From Brachynemurus nebulosus (Eukaryota > Arthropoda > Insecta > Neuroptera > Myrmeleontidae), in the NCBI GenBank assembly GCA_035578155.1, contig JAPWDM010000008.1, positions 28,442,280 through 28,506,279 on the forward strand: 64,000 bases of DNA, read 5' to 3'. Shown here in pieces: positions 36,280 to 48,478 of this stretch; positions within the stretch are counted from its first letter, which is position 1, and the number at the start of each line of letters is the position of its first letter. Under the pieces are notes generated by a model. The model was not told the DNA's origin and ran no database searches. It saw only the letters and a program-made list of their open reading frames with translations. The position numbers were made by a program, and so were the translations under genes.

Positions 36280-37205
36280 GAACGAAATGAATTATTATTA
36301 TTATGTGAATTGTTTCATACAACTATTGGCTTTTTGAAGGAAGTGTACAATAATTCAGTCGTGGAGATCTATATTTTACAAAAGGTGAGTAATGTAAATG
36401 AATTATATTTAAATATGAATCAATAGGAATTGATATAGGCAACATTCAATTATGTGAAACTGCATTACCGGCGTTTCCAAAAATCATAACTTTTCAATGA
36501 CAGTGGCGTAGACGCCCAATTCTAAAACGTCAAATTTAAATTAATTTCAGGCGAATACCTTCCACGTAATTGAATGTACTAATATAAAATTTAAATTTAT
36601 TAGCTTGTTACTTTTTATTAATCTTTTTTTTCAGGTAATTATAGGCCGGCTGATAAAATATTCCCTACAAAGCTAAAATTAGAATTATAACATTTAACCT
36701 AATTAAAATTAATGTAGCTGACGGAGGTTGCTGCAGTTCTGGTAAATAACTACATTGAACATTATGCTACATACGATTATATAAAATTTTCATTTACAGA
36801 AACGTCCTTTCAGCTTCGCCTACTTAAAAATCTACAGTTATTAACAACGAAACAAGGTAAATTTAATCAACACCAAGAATTTGCTACAAAAACAATAATA
36901 CACTGGTATATAAGTTTCTATAAGTACTCACACAATAAGTCACACGATGATCACTGCAAGGTGTCTATTTTTCGGATGCCACTAATTCATCATATTTCCA
37001 GACGAACACCACGGATTGGAAATGATACGGTCGGCAGCATCTGCACTCCAACAACAAAATTGAGACCTATTTCCCCATAGTAAACGGCACCAGCCAAGAA
37101 TTTTGCACCACGTGGATACCACTTCCAACCTCAATTATCAGACAATCATCCGTGAAGGGTTCCGAAGAAGAAATCCAAACAATGGAGCAGTATACTTAAG
37201 ATAAA
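36280..37205 (+). ncRNA. candidate spliced transcript of four exons
   Basis: Four blocks linked by canonical splice signals in one orientation: an exon ending AAAG|GTGAGT (36384); an exon from TTTTTTTCAG (36635) to TCTG|GTAAAT (36741); an exon from CATTTACAG (36800) to CAAG|GTAAAT (36856); and a last block after CATATTTCCAG (37002). The last block is clearly less AT-rich. None of the blocks gives one continuous frame when joined, so a non-coding RNA, a 5' UTR or a decayed gene fits better than a protein gene. A hAT-like end (CAGTGGCGTAGACGCCC, 36503) lies in the first intron. The evidence is splice-site pattern only; no start or poly(A) site is clear. Confidence 0.3.
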
Positions 37206-37690
37206 TGCTTTAATACTTTTTTTTACTAAAAACAGTTGTTACATACACCATTTGCAGCACCAAACTGTATAGTAGCTCCCAAATCCCAATGATGGTTAAT
37301 AACTGATTCGCCACATGGCGTGCCCTTCACAATTTAATTGTTAGCGGTCCGACACCTCTTGTCACATCTTCCTCGCCTGGGCTCCAAAAAACGAAAGAGC
37401 GTTTTCAAGAGCGTGAACCCACTAGGGGCCACGTCTTGCTTCCTTGAGCTCCAACCGTCGAAACAGAGCGAATTCCTTCTCTTCCTCACTCATTTCACTT
37501 TCGGAGTTCTTTCAATTTTATTCCAAGCTTCCGCACATGCGCACATATAGGTGATTGTCATCTCCTTCAACGCTGACAACCTTCACTTAAATGTCACTTG
37601 GTTTATTTACATAGAAACGTCAAAATTGTAACCTAAATTTACACCTGTAAAATTTCTTTTCACACCGTTTATGTAAATTATACTATGATG
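37206..37690. other. GC-richer spacer with small ORFs
   Basis: 37330-37560 is less AT-rich than average. It carries a 70-codon plus frame (37338-37550, non-ATG start) and, on the minus strand, a 23-codon ATG frame beginning MSEEEKEF (start near 37494). Neither shows a domain I recognise. Possibly a decayed TE ORF. Confidence 0.25.
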
Positions 37691-37693
37691 ATA

Positions 37694-38502
37694 CAGTAGC
37701 CGTCCAAGTTAGTCACTTCCGAGATACTTTCACTACTTCGAGTGAAATAGACATACACATACGTCATCCACATACTATGTTTGCTCTTGTCTATACGCAC
37801 ACGTGCGTCAAATGTAACACTTGCATACTCACTACATACACACTCCGTGTACCTGCCGTGTGGTACTTTGTGAGGTAGCTACCGTGTAATGTGTGTCGTG
37901 TGTGATACGTGTGTACGTATATTAGTCTAGAGTGAAAACACTGGTCCGCACAAACGAGATCACACATTTTTTATAGTGGGCTCTAGTACACACTACGTCG
38001 TCAAAAGTATGGTGACACCTTGACCCAGGGGGTGCCCACACTTTTGACGCGGTACTGTTCTTAATGTTGTGGTACACTGCCGTATCAAAAGTGTAGGACC
38101 CTCCCCCCTGGGTCAAGGTGTCGCCATACTTTTGACGACGTAGTGTGTGCTAGAACCCACTATAAAAGATTGGGAACGAGTTTGTGCGGACCAAAGTCCT
38201 CACTATTCATACTAATTTAAATAATAAATATGTATTTGTAATGTTGTCTTTTTCTAAAAATTCAAATATGTGACGTAATTATGATGTAGATGGAGAATTG
38301 CGCAAAAAAAGCTTATTTTTGTTTCAAATGTAGTGTGCCTTTCTCTGTCTACTTTGACTTTAACATAATTTTTTATAATAATATTGTTGAAAAAATTCCA
38401 ATTTGTTATGTTAACTAAACATTTACCCCACCTCACGGACGTCTATGACTTTCAAGATAGTCACTAGAGGAACATTTGTGTGACTATCTTGGACGGCTAC
38501 TG
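37694..38502. mobile_element. TA-flanked TIR element with a nested hairpin
   Basis: Both ends read CAGTAGCCGTCCAAG(A/T)TAGT inward, flanked by TA (37692-37693, 38503-38504): a pogo/Tc1-mariner-type signature. Inside, 37921-38033 and 38103-38216 form a second inverted repeat of about 113 bp (GTCGTCAAAAGTATGG and CTTGACCCAGGGGG in each arm), probably an independent element inserted in the first. No transposase. Confidence 0.75.
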
Positions 38503-38504
38503 TA

Positions 38505-39494
38505 TTTATATTTAAATTTTCTCTTTTTTTTTTTTTGATAAAGTTTACAATAATTTAATACAATTTTTTTGGTTTTAGGATCAACGATGCATGAAACAGG
38601 TCCTATATAAACGGTCGATGTACATATTATACTATACAAAGTTGAATTGTAATACTGAAGGAATTTTTCTAAAATTGCTGTTCTCGTTAATCAACCTGTA
38701 TCATTAGCACGATTGGATGGGGAAAAGTATTGGAACCCAAAAAAAACGTAACAAAGAGTACTTATTGAATCCAGCTATAAGGTAATTCAAAAGGATAGCG
38801 AATTTTGGCATACACTTTTTCATCGGTTTTCTCTGATCTCATTCAGTAAATTTTTTCAATTAGAACAATTTGTAATCAACACATTTACGTTACTTATTAT
38901 TTAAAATTAAATAATAAGTAATGTAAAAGTCCCTGTACCGGAACGCGTTCAATACTCGAACAGTTTTAATATTTATCGGTTTTTTTTTTCAGAAATGACT
39001 TCATTAATATATAAAATATCAAAACTGTTTGAGTATTGAACGCGTTCGGGTATAGCAGCTTTTACCCTATATTAAATTTAAAAAAATTTTTCTAAGAAAA
39101 CCATTCGTTCGATAGAACTACCTTACGTAAAATTAAAATAATATTCATAAAAATCGATAAACATGAAAAATTGTTCCAATGTTTATTATACAATACATTT
39201 AATGTTATAAAATTTGCTTTCAATAATTTAGATTTTCTTTCATTCATTCAATTACGTATGCTTATATTTCTATATTAGAAAATATCTCAATTTTTATAGT
39301 GGAATTGCCATTGTCGTAGCGAATAAAAATAGAGAAAAAACGACGGTTATGCTTTAAGATTTCTATTGATGAAATCATCCTGTCTGTCAATGCCAGATTT
39401 ATCCATTATGATAAATTGGTTTGTTATTTGTCGTAAATATAACAACATCTACTTACCTAACTATACTAACTATATATATAGTAAGTAAAAGCTC

Positions 39495-39530
<36 letters not shown>

Positions 39531-39836
39531 CATTGTGGGTTGTATATCTACAAGATTCATACATTTTCTGATAGCTGTCTACCAGATGTCTTTTAATTTT
39601 ATAACATTTTTTTTTTATATCTTTTATAAAATAAAAATTTCAAGTTAATACCATGTAATATACTAAAACTACTAAAATTACAAATATTTACTAAAGAAAT
39701 TCTGATGTGTGGCTGACTTACACAAGCCCCATTTTTTTCAAGATCAAAGACAGTAAAATTATATTCTTAAAATTCAGAATCCTTTTGATTGGTCAAAAAC
39801 TCTATTTGTAAGCCCTCTCAATTAAATGTCACCACC
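38505..39836. other. non-coding stretch with an ATT microsatellite
   Basis: Apart from the small MITE at 38923-39065, AT-rich sequence with a (TTA)n run (39496-39530). No gene recognised. Confidence 0.4.
38923..39065. mobile_element. minimal MITE of the GTAAAAGCC family
   Basis: A 143-bp palindrome: GTAAAAGTCCCTGTACC then GAACGCGTTCAATACTCG at the left, and the inverse at the right (CGAACGCG within arms of about 50 bp). Essentially two termini of the element at 29775-30689 joined back to back. Can fold into a single hairpin. Confidence 0.78.
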
Positions 39837-39975
39837 ACTGTGATCAGGGCCGAATTTACCCTAAGGGCCGCCCGGGGCACTTTGAAAAATGCCGCCCCTG
39901 ACAAAAATTTAAAAAAAAATTTTATTAACTTCCCGACTTTTTTACCTTTTTCTATCAAAAAATTAGTGACGAACA

Positions 39976-42900
39976 CACGGAGAGAAATGTTCTCAGATAT
40001 TATTCATAATGCGCTATAGGTTATGCATAATTCAAGCATAAAATCCAGCTAACAGTAACTATTCATAATTTTGTGATCACTTTTCATAATTTATGAATAA
40101 GCAAATTCTCATACGTAAAGATTAATAATCATCTCTATTAACTAATTTTTAAAATTTGTTATACTTAATATTCACAAATTTTGATTAAATTTACATAAAA
40201 ACTATGATTAAAAAATTGCCTTATTCATTACTTAAATATAATATTCATAAAAACTGATTCGATTTAAAATGAAAATTATGATTAAAAGTTTTCAAATTTT
40301 GACTATTACTCAAAGATTCTGATTAAATTCAAATGAAAATTATGATTAAATAACTGAATCTTTTCACTGTTTATAACTAATATTCATAGACACGTATTAT
40401 ATTTACGTATAACTTATACGTTCGTTATTATTAATTTTTGAATTAAAATCACAAAAAATATCGAGAAAGGCGCATAGTTTTTCTGAACAATAATCAGAAT
40501 AGTTGATTAAATGTTGATTACTAATCACGATTTAGGAATCACATTTTTGTTTTAGTTGTGATATATGAATGATCTTATTTCTTGAATAAATAAATAAAAA
40601 TAAAAAAAAAGGATTCAAAAAAATTTTATTTTAACCGATTTTTTAAGTTATACAAAATCAAAATACATTTTTTTATATATTTAGTAATCAAGTAATAATG
40701 GGAAAAAAATCAGTCTTTTTTTTGCTAGAACACAAAAACAAAGGAAAAATTTAATTCATAAAATATATTTCGAATTAAAATTAAATATCCATATTCATAC
40801 GATATAACGTGATTTAAGTTACATATGTGAATATTTCTTTTTAGGAAACATTTTCTTTGAGTTGGGAAAAAATGCAGTTCAAATGGTTTTTGATGCTGTA
40901 ATTGACAAAAATTAAAACAAACAAAATTGTTTCCTTTTTCACCGACAACATAAACAAAGAAAAGATTATCAAATTTAAGAAACTTATACTCATTTAATAT
41001 CAAAAACTGATTTTCTTCAAACTACATACCTATTAAAATAATGAAATAAGTACATAACATGTACCTACTTTTAAGTCATTTTTAAATTCGGTGCAAATTT
41101 CTGTAGTTATTTCCTCAAACATTTTTAATGTCATTGGGATATTTTTTTCAATGTATTGCCGAACAATATTGGCAACTAATAGTTCTCGATCTGCCGTCTC
41201 TAGTTTTTTATTTTCTTGGCATCTGCTTGTTAATTTTTTTCCGATAGCGCTTTCCATAAATTGATTCATAGTCTAAAATAAGGCCTGAATTTTAATTTAA
41301 AAGTTAAATAATATGACATTTTAACATTATTATTACAAAAGTATAGTAATATCAGGTTTGCTGTGGATGTTGTTGGAGTAGAAGTGGTAGAAGTGATAAA
41401 AACACTATCTTGACTCAGCTGCTCAATTTTTGGTAGTGAATTATCACAACAGCATGAAATGGGAGCAAGACCCTTGAATAACAGAAAATTGTCTTTTTTA
41501 GTTCTATTTTTATTGATTTGTATGGATTTGTATTTGTACAATATTTTTTTTTACATTTGATGTTAGCCATTCATCAACTAGAGCACGAAATTTTATCCGT
41601 GCATCTGTGGCTTTACCAAATACATATTTTAAATCAGCTTCTTTTATATACTTCAAGCAGTCAGTTGTTATATTATGTTCTGAAATGCACAATTAATTTT
41701 TTTTTAAATGGACAATAAAATAGTCATTTATGCAAAATATTTTTAAATTAAGATGGATATGGGTAGAGAAGCAAAAGTACGTGACGCGAAAAAGGTAAGG
41801 CTACATATAATCGAAAAAAATCCATGATTCCAAATAACATCCAAGTTTTCCCGGGCATAACGGAGAAAATTTTTTTGAAATGACTAATCGTCAACGGAAA
41901 GTAGACCAAACATTCACTTTGTAGAGGTGGACAAAATCACTACGTCTAAATGTAAAACGAAAAAGTAAAATGTAAAATGAAAAAGTAACAACTAAATGTA
42001 AAACGATTAATAGAAATAAACATAATTACAAATGCCTGATTTTAATAAAATTTTCAATAAAACTAAAAAATATGATATTAGATTAAATTCAGTTTTTAAC
42101 TTCATAACGAACACATCAAAAGATACATATATGTAGGTACGTACACGTAGTACAATTGCAAGTATTTTTTAAAAAATTAAGAAAACTGAAAATCCTTTTT
42201 TATAGATTAAATTACATTCTAACTCTAGTATCTATAGATTTACTTACCTTTTTGTATTTTTAAATTATTTTCCTTAAATGGTAATTTAAACTTCTACAGT
42301 TGTTAGTAACTTTTTGCACTTCACCTTTAAACGTTTAAAATGGACGCTTGCTGTTCACCAAATGCATCAAACAACTAAATTATGATTCACCATCAATATT
42401 TTATTATCAAATTCCTCGATTTTATACATAAAAAGCATATGCTCTGAGTTTTATTCATAACAGAGTGAGTAAAATGAATAAATATTGCTTATTAATCATA
42501 AGTTACATTTTTTGTGAATAATGCTCATAAATTGTGAACAACTAGTCATTATTTTGTACTTAACTACGCGTCCCTTACTAACAAAAAAATGCTAAAATTT
42601 TAAGTGGGTGTTTTTTAATTTGATGTATAGCGGCAACTTTTGAAAATTGCAAAAATAGTTTTATGCATGAGTTATAGTGAATAAGGGAATATAGTCACAC
42701 TTATCCTTAAGAACTGTGAGGATACAGGGCAGTAAGGGGTTAACAACATATTAAGAGAGAACAAAATATTAAATAATGTATGAACCAATTTCAGAGCAGG
42801 ACGAATGGACGATCTTATAAGAGTTGCTGAAAAAATTGTATTATTGGCTACCTAATTTGTTTAATTTTTTATGTGTGCCTTATAAGCCTTATAAAATATT

Positions 42901-43661
42901 CTGTAAAAAAATCATATCTAAGGCAATTAAACAAACGAACACCGGATCAAAAACCAGAACTTGTTCAATTTATTAAAAAATAAAATCAATAAAATCAATA
43001 AAACGTTTATTATCACAATCCTTATAGCCAGTAAACCGACTTAGCAATATATATATAAACATTATGGGTACTTCACTATTTCTTTAAAAGTGTCTAGAAA
43101 AATTCTAATAAAACTGAAAATTTGCTCGCAATATTATAAGAATTATCAGCTGACAATAATTCGCTTTTTGGAATTTAATTCGAGTTATAATAAAATGGTT
43201 TTGACGACATGCTTGCTACCTTATACATATTTTAAACAGTTGATCAAATTTCAGTTTCTGATCAGGTATTGGGTTTTCCTTGGACACAGTTGCTACACTA
43301 ATAGTATGATTAATTTTTGCAAAATTTGGTATAAAATATGTATTTCATGTCTTCGTAACTTCATTTAGTATTTTAACAAAAATCAATTCTTTAGCTATTC
43401 ATACATTTTGCAATAAAAAGAATAAAATATGATTAACTAATATGAATGAGTATAATTCATAAAATTTACTATATTTATAAATCGAATTCATAATATATGA
43501 ATACAAGCATATGAATACAAAGTATAAATTATACAAAATTAGGAACAGCGAAGGAATTCAAACCATAATACAAGATTATATTTCATAAGTTAAAACTTTT
43601 TCAAAATGAGTAAGTTATGAGCACACAATTCATAACTTGTGATAAGAGATATCTCTCCGTG
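39976..43661. mobile_element. CACGGAGAGA-TIR element, long form with ORF exons
   Basis: Both ends read CACGGAGAGA inward and are flanked by CA on each side (39974-39975, 43662-43663), mirroring the TA flanks of the 31043-31887 copy, so a 2-bp target is possible. Subterminal zones (39985-40400 and 42440-43640) are packed with ATTCATAA/TTATGAAT words, sparse in the middle. The centre carries minus-strand exons of a SAM-like protein (41033-41692). No DDE transposase, helicase or polymerase domain is seen. The superfamily is unknown to me. Confidence 0.6.
41033..41692 (-). pseudogene. SAM-like, TE-associated uncharacterised protein (exons, decayed)
   Basis: Three minus-strand blocks. 41692-41545: starts MCISEHN and contains DLKYVFGKATDARIKFRALV, a pattern like the SAM-like domain (helix, DLK, GpRikF) of multicopy insect uncharacterised proteins; a possible donor GTAAAA follows. 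About 41478-41350: after a TTCAAG acceptor, a Ser/Thr-rich linker (SQDSVFITSTTSTPTT). About 41265-41060: after a TTTTAG acceptor, a helical block (AIGKKLTSRCQENKKLETAD, later LKMFEEITTEICTEF) matching the second conserved region of that family, then a donor (AAAA|GTAGGT). A final exon near 40900 is possible. The second join needs a weak donor, so I treat it as decayed or mis-split. Function of the family is unknown to me. It lies centrally in the CACGGAGAGA element. Confidence 0.45.
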
Positions 43662-43846
43662 CAAAAAGAAAAGCTGCCATTTCTTATTTTCCCATTCCAA
43701 ATAAGTGATGACCAAAAAATAGCAAAAATAAAAAAACATAAAAAACAAATTATCACGTGCGTTCCAAATTTTTCCGTCGCCAAAAATTTGCCGCCCGAGG
43801 CCAGTGTCCCGCGTGTCCCCAGTGTAAATCCGGCACTGACTGTAAT

Positions 43847-44697
43847 TGAATATTATCTTGGATGATTTGCAAAATAAAAATACAATCAACTCACGATTAT
43901 CCACACTAATGGATAGCATGACCGTCGCGGATAACCGATTTTCGAGTACAATTTATTCAAATCCTATTATAATTATTATTTTCAGCTATTAAAATTTTGT
44001 TACTTGATTGGATTCGATAGCAATATCAATATAATCAACAGTTTTTCCGCTTTTGTATTTTATTATAATGCTTTACATTTTTTAAACCTCGATTTTTAGC
44101 AATCTTGATTCATTGTTGATTGAAATTCTCTTTGTCATCAACGTTGTGCCAAATTTTTATATAAATTTTACCTGATGAATCTTTTGCAACAACATTCAAA
44201 GACATTATTGATTTAAACAATCATTATCATTTCAATTTTTCGTTTTAGATTAGATTCTTCCACCTTTATATTCTTGTTTTTCAGTAAAATTCAACTTATG
44301 GGAGCTTTGGCCGACACAGAGGGTACAAGGAACATTAAAAGTGTTGGATCCATTCACGTTTATATTCTTGTTTCACAGTAAAATTCAATTTATGTGGGCT
44401 TCGACCGACACAGAGGGTACAAGGAACATCAAAAGTGTTATATTTGTAAATAAAAAAGAAAAAGTTTCTAGGCAAATGAATGAAACATATTGATATTCAA
44501 AAATTCAAAATTTGTTTATAAAAAGGCATACATCTGCTCATTTGACCTTAAAAAAGTCTTAATAGCTGAAATCATTTTCAATAATAAAAAAATAAAAAAA
44601 GCGAAAAGAGATAAGTTTTAAGATTTTTTTTTGTGAAAATTTTATAGTAATTTGACATTTAATAAGTACTCCCTTTGAAAAAATCAAACACAGTCAA
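43847..44697. other. non-coding stretch with an 84-bp tandem duplication
   Basis: 44259-44342 and 44348-44430 repeat TTTATATTCTTGTTT, AGTAAAATTCAA and CCGACACAGAGGGTACAAGG. At 43890-43945 the CACGATTATCC and GGATAACCGATTTTCG words resemble a pogo/Tigger end, with no partner found. No gene. Confidence 0.5.
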
Positions 44698-44699
44698 TA

Positions 44700-45020
44700 G
44701 TATATTTGCAATAAGTGGGGCAATCGACAATCCCGCACGAGTTGCACATACTATTTTTTATTACGAATTTCACATTCTTTTTTCTATTATTATCACTATT
44801 CATGACATTTTTATTACTTTTTAAAATAATATTTTTAAGTGTTCAACTTTTTTTTCTGAATCAATTATCGTTTAAATTACTTTGTTGGTGGTTTCTATAG
44901 AAATAATTATGAAATATTTATTAAATGAAAAATTAACAGGCGGCTTTGCGTGTTTTGATTAAATTTTGCGTGTTTTATTGTCAATTTGTGTGTGGAAAGT
45001 TACTTTCCACACGCAAAAAA
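44700..45020. repeat. dispersed repeat, copy 2
   Basis: Matches 24477-24845 in the same orientation, with the head hairpin reduced to CAATAAGTGGGGCAATCG and its partner. It ends in a short palindrome (TTGTGTGTGGAAAGTT then AACTTTCCACACGCAA, 44986-45018). Non-coding; the frame at 44715-44900 is AT-driven. Confidence 0.75.
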
Positions 45021-46862
45021 GTAGGCGGGAAGAGTACAGTGGGCAAACAGCTATTTTGCGCACAGAAATGTGTGCGCCAAATTAGTACTTCTCCCGCATG
45101 AGTAATAAAAAGTAATTTGTCCACATTGAATGCTTGACCATTTTGGAAAAAATTAATATTCTCACAACCACTGCGTTCTACTTCTACAACTACGTTATAT
45201 TTTACGTAGGTATTAAGAATAATTCTTCAAAAAAAAAAAATATCTTAAACTGTTTAAGCGTAGTGGCTATTTTTGTTTTCCAGTTTGTGCTGATTTTTGT
45301 GTTTCCAACCTTTTACGTCAATGCACATATTTCATAAGCCATTCATCCTAAAAAGTTTTTCTTTATTTTATGTTGTCCATTTTTGGCCTTTTTTTCTCCC
45401 TTCTACAAAAAAACTTCACTTAAAGTTGGATATTAAAAATTAGCAAAATTCACTTTTTGAATATTTTTTTCTCATAGTAGAAGTGTGATATAGAGCTTTG
45501 TATTTTTTATGGAAATAGCTGTATATGGGTATAACTACCCAAAACATTTCAATTGTGAAATTTTTATTCTTTAAATTTTACTTTAAAACTTTAACTTCCA
45601 AAAATTGACTTTTTTGAAATTTCGGAATTTTGAGCTCCTGTATCTCTGATGGGCTGGTGATAAAAATCTGAAATTTACACAACTTGTAGTGTTTTTGAGG
45701 TAGGTTTACTAAAATACAAAATCAGCTTGTATATTCGTCCTTTACAAAACTCCTATTTTTAACATTGTGCCAATCATAAAAATAGAGGAAAGGAAACAGT
45801 TCATAACGAATAATGCATTGGTAGAGAAAAATTATAAGTGTATTAATAGGAAACACTCGGTATAACATGGCCATAAACAAAGATGGATGAAGTATTTTAA
45901 TGAATTGTAAATACTTTTTCTTATCGGTTGCCTACTGTATGTATGTATTTCAAATGAAATTGTTACTAAAAGTTGTTCTATAGAAAGTTTCGTATACAAC
46001 TAGATATTGAACTGTAAGTACGAAGAATATAAAAGTTTGTATACAACCTACAATATACCTACTTTTCTGATATCAGAAAAAAGATTTGTTCCATTTTAAT
46101 GTGTAACAAATACTTATTTACTGCTATCCTTATTTAATATTTATTACAACAACTTTTCTTTTTTGTGGGTAATTAACTAGTAGTTAGTTACCTAGTTCGA
46201 TATTTTCGTTCAGTTTCACCATCAGTTTTCGTTTTAAATTAACCACAGTTCTAAATACATATACAGAGCCTCTAATAGTATATTATGTATTAAGGGAGCG
46301 AAATTGTTATACTAGCCAGTGTAGAACCGATGTTAGGGCTATTTGAAATACGAAATTATATTAAAATTTGTTCGAATCAGAGAACAAGAGAACGAACATT
46401 ACTATTTCTATACTAGGGAAACGAGCGTAACCACAAAGGATAGAAATAAACCCCCACTATGTTATATATGTGCACGCGGAGTTGTGTGTGTTAGTCCGTT
46501 GGATGTTGTGTGTATGGGTGTCTTGCATACATATATACATAATATGTACGTGGTGGTGGTACGTATGATGTACGTATACCGCGTATATATACCGTGTTAA
46601 TACGAGAGTTAACAATATGTAACAATTGAAACATACCCATTGAGTGCTGGCGAATGAATGAGGACTAAGTAGTCTAAGATGCACATAAATGCCCATAAGT
46701 GATTGCAGAAAAGAGATAGTTGTATTCGTTCTATATGTTCTGTGGTTCGAATAGTCAGACAGCTCCAAAGAGAACGTTCATACGACATTCGAACTGGTGT
46801 GGGAATATCAAAGAATATTGGATATTAAATGTCTTATCTGCCTACCAAAAATACTAAAGATT
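45021..46862. other. non-coding stretch
   Basis: AT-rich. The 85- and 103-codon frames at 46343-46600 (+) and 46457-46768 (-) overlap each other across GT-rich low complexity (46480-46600) and are not credible genes. Confidence 0.4.
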
Positions 46863-47005
46863 CTGCTTTGGATCCTGGGACACTGGAGCATTAATGGAAA
46901 TGAACTGATCACATCTGAATGAGATGATCAGAACAGATTCTAACAGTGCGTTTGTGGAACCTGATGCCCTACGGAGGATCTCTAACTCGATCTGTTTGGA
47001 GTTAA
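46863..47005 (+). pseudogene. RNase H relic of a non-LTR retrotransposon
   Basis: The plus frame from 46863 reads LLWILGHWSINGNEL, a clear match to the LINE RNase H motif (W-V/I-P/L-GH..I.GNE..AD). It is then interrupted by TGA. Shortly after, another frame gives NSAFVEPDALRRIS, resembling the downstream GPEP..GI segment. No reverse transcriptase precedes it, so this is a short dead fragment. Confidence 0.6.
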
Positions 47006-47227
47006 GCTAATTTATTTACGAGAGTGTGTTTATTGCTCGAAAGCCGACAGTTTCGTAACGTCTGGTGGGTCACAACATAATCAGACGGCATTTGTAAATT
47101 TAGTTGTAAAAGCAACAATTTTCAGGACTTACCTTTTTTGTTTGCGGCACATGATAAGCACAATATAGTACATTCTCTATATATTATTTGAAACGAATAA
47201 AATGGTGGGGCTAATTTTATGAACATA

Positions 47228-47668
47228 TCTATGGTAGATCAAATGGTCGGAAAACGACATTTCATATTACACGAACTAATGTTATAACAAACAATAGCGG
47301 AAATAATTTCAGGTTACAATAGAACTATTTTTAAAATGAAAGAATTGCTTTTTTTATAATAATTTTATTGACCTTGTACACTTATACAGAAAGAATTGCT
47401 TTTAAAGTTTTCTATAATGCTTAAGAAAGTGTCGATATTTATCTGAATTATATGGCAGATCAAGTGGTTTAAAAACGACACTTCATATTACGAGATATTC
47501 CAGTTAATGGCGGAAATAATTGCAAGTTACAAGAGCTGTTTTTAAAATTAAAGAATTGCTTTTACAGATTTCTTTAATGCTTAAAAAAGTGTCGGTATTT
47601 ATCTGAATTACATGATCGGCCAAGTGATTGAAAATCGACATTTCGTATTAAATATAAACATAATTTAA
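47228..47668. repeat. degenerate tandem repeat, about 2.5 units
   Basis: Units begin TG(G/C)(T/C)AGATCAA(A/G)TGGT near 47233 and 47455 and as GATCGGCCAAGTGATTG near 47614. They share AACGACA(C/T)TTCATATTA, GCGGAAATAATT and AAAGAATTGCTTTT. Spacing is 160-225 bp. Non-coding. The 47006-47227 spacer shows nothing. Confidence 0.7.
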
Positions 47669-47670
47669 AG

Positions 47671-48470
47671 CAGTGTTTTTCAACCTGTGGGTCGCGACCC
47701 CCTGAGGGGTCGCGAAGCCTTTTTAAGGGGGTCGCAGTTACTTTAACAATAAAACCACTCTAGTTCAATATATAATATTTAATGAAGAAAAGGTTAATTA
47801 CGGGTTACATTAATGTGATGGTTTCATACCTTCGCTTGATAAAATTTCAAAACAAATAACTGCAGCTTATCTTCAATAACAGTCAGTCCGAGTTTTAAGT
47901 AATTGTCGTCATATAGACGCTTTTTTTTACTTTTGTTTCATTACTCTCATTGGAACTTAAAGTTGACGATGTGCATGGCTTTCCAGAAAGAAACTCATCC
48001 ATTTTCAATAATTACAATGAGCACAGAATTTTGGATATCAAACAGTAAGACAGTGAGCAACTAGTAAACAAACAACAAGTCAATTCAATAAATTTAAACA
48101 CAATTCACAGCGAATTCACAATTCAAAGAATTCAAAAGTGCCGTCCTTTATTCGTCTGATGCTCCACGCAGCGCTTATCACGTTGCGCTATGTTTCCCTC
48201 ACACAAATCACGCGCGCAATCAGAAGCTACTATAAAGTCGTCAACTTCGATGTCGATATAAAAATATGCCTGTTTAAAATCCTTTGTTATGCATAAATTT
48301 AATTGACAAACTTAAAATAATCGATAATAATAAACGGATTCGATATTTATAACATAAAAGTTAGAAGTAGCAGAGGGTAGGCGTCACGAAATATTTTTCT
48401 ATACTAGGAGGTCGCAAAATATTTTACCATACTAGGGGGGTCGAGCCATGAAAAAGGTTGAAAAACACTG
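47671..48470. mobile_element. hAT element (ZBED/Tip100-Charlie-like), internally deleted
   Basis: Termini CAGTGTTTTTCAACCT on both strands (16 bp perfect), a known hAT end type; then GTGGGTCGCGACCCC on the left. Flanks ATTTAAAG (47663-47670) and GTTTAAAG (48471-48478) match 7 of 8. The 800-bp body retains a decayed transposase N-terminus (47824-48002, minus). Confidence 0.85.
47824..48002 (-). pseudogene. hAT transposase N-terminal fragment
   Basis: From an ATG at 48002 the minus strand reads MDEFLSGKPCTSSTLSSN, then a Lys run where the frame shifts by one base. The shifted frame gives KRLYDDNYLKLGLTVIE, matching the R+Y..+YL.FGFT signature at the start of ZBED-type hAT transposases, and then ends. 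The catalytic region is absent. Lies inside the hAT element 47671-48470. Confidence 0.65.
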
Positions 48471-48478
48471 GTTTAAAG

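Larger units (their letters stand above)
39845..43838. mobile_element. small hAT-type element split by a later insertion
   Basis: Outer ends CAGGGCCGAATTTACCCT and, on the other strand, CAGTGCCGGATTTACACT, with GCCGCCC/GGGCGGC just inside. Flanks ACTGTGAT (39837-39844) and ACTGTAAT (43839-43846) agree at 7 of 8, an 8-bp hAT duplication. Only 39845-39975 and 43662-43838 belong to it (about 310 bp in all). The rest is the CACGGAGAGA element. Confidence 0.75.

Noticed and set aside
36503..36520. hAT terminus CAGTGGCGTAGACGCCC
   Set aside because: No partner end or 8-bp duplication found nearby, so not called as an element.
41510..41718. 66-codon plus ORF at 41518-41718
   Set aside because: Antisense shadow of the SAM-like exon on the minus strand, which has the better match.
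46343..46768. Overlapping 85- and 103-codon ORFs
   Set aside because: GT/CA-rich low-complexity sequence on opposite strands; no domain.
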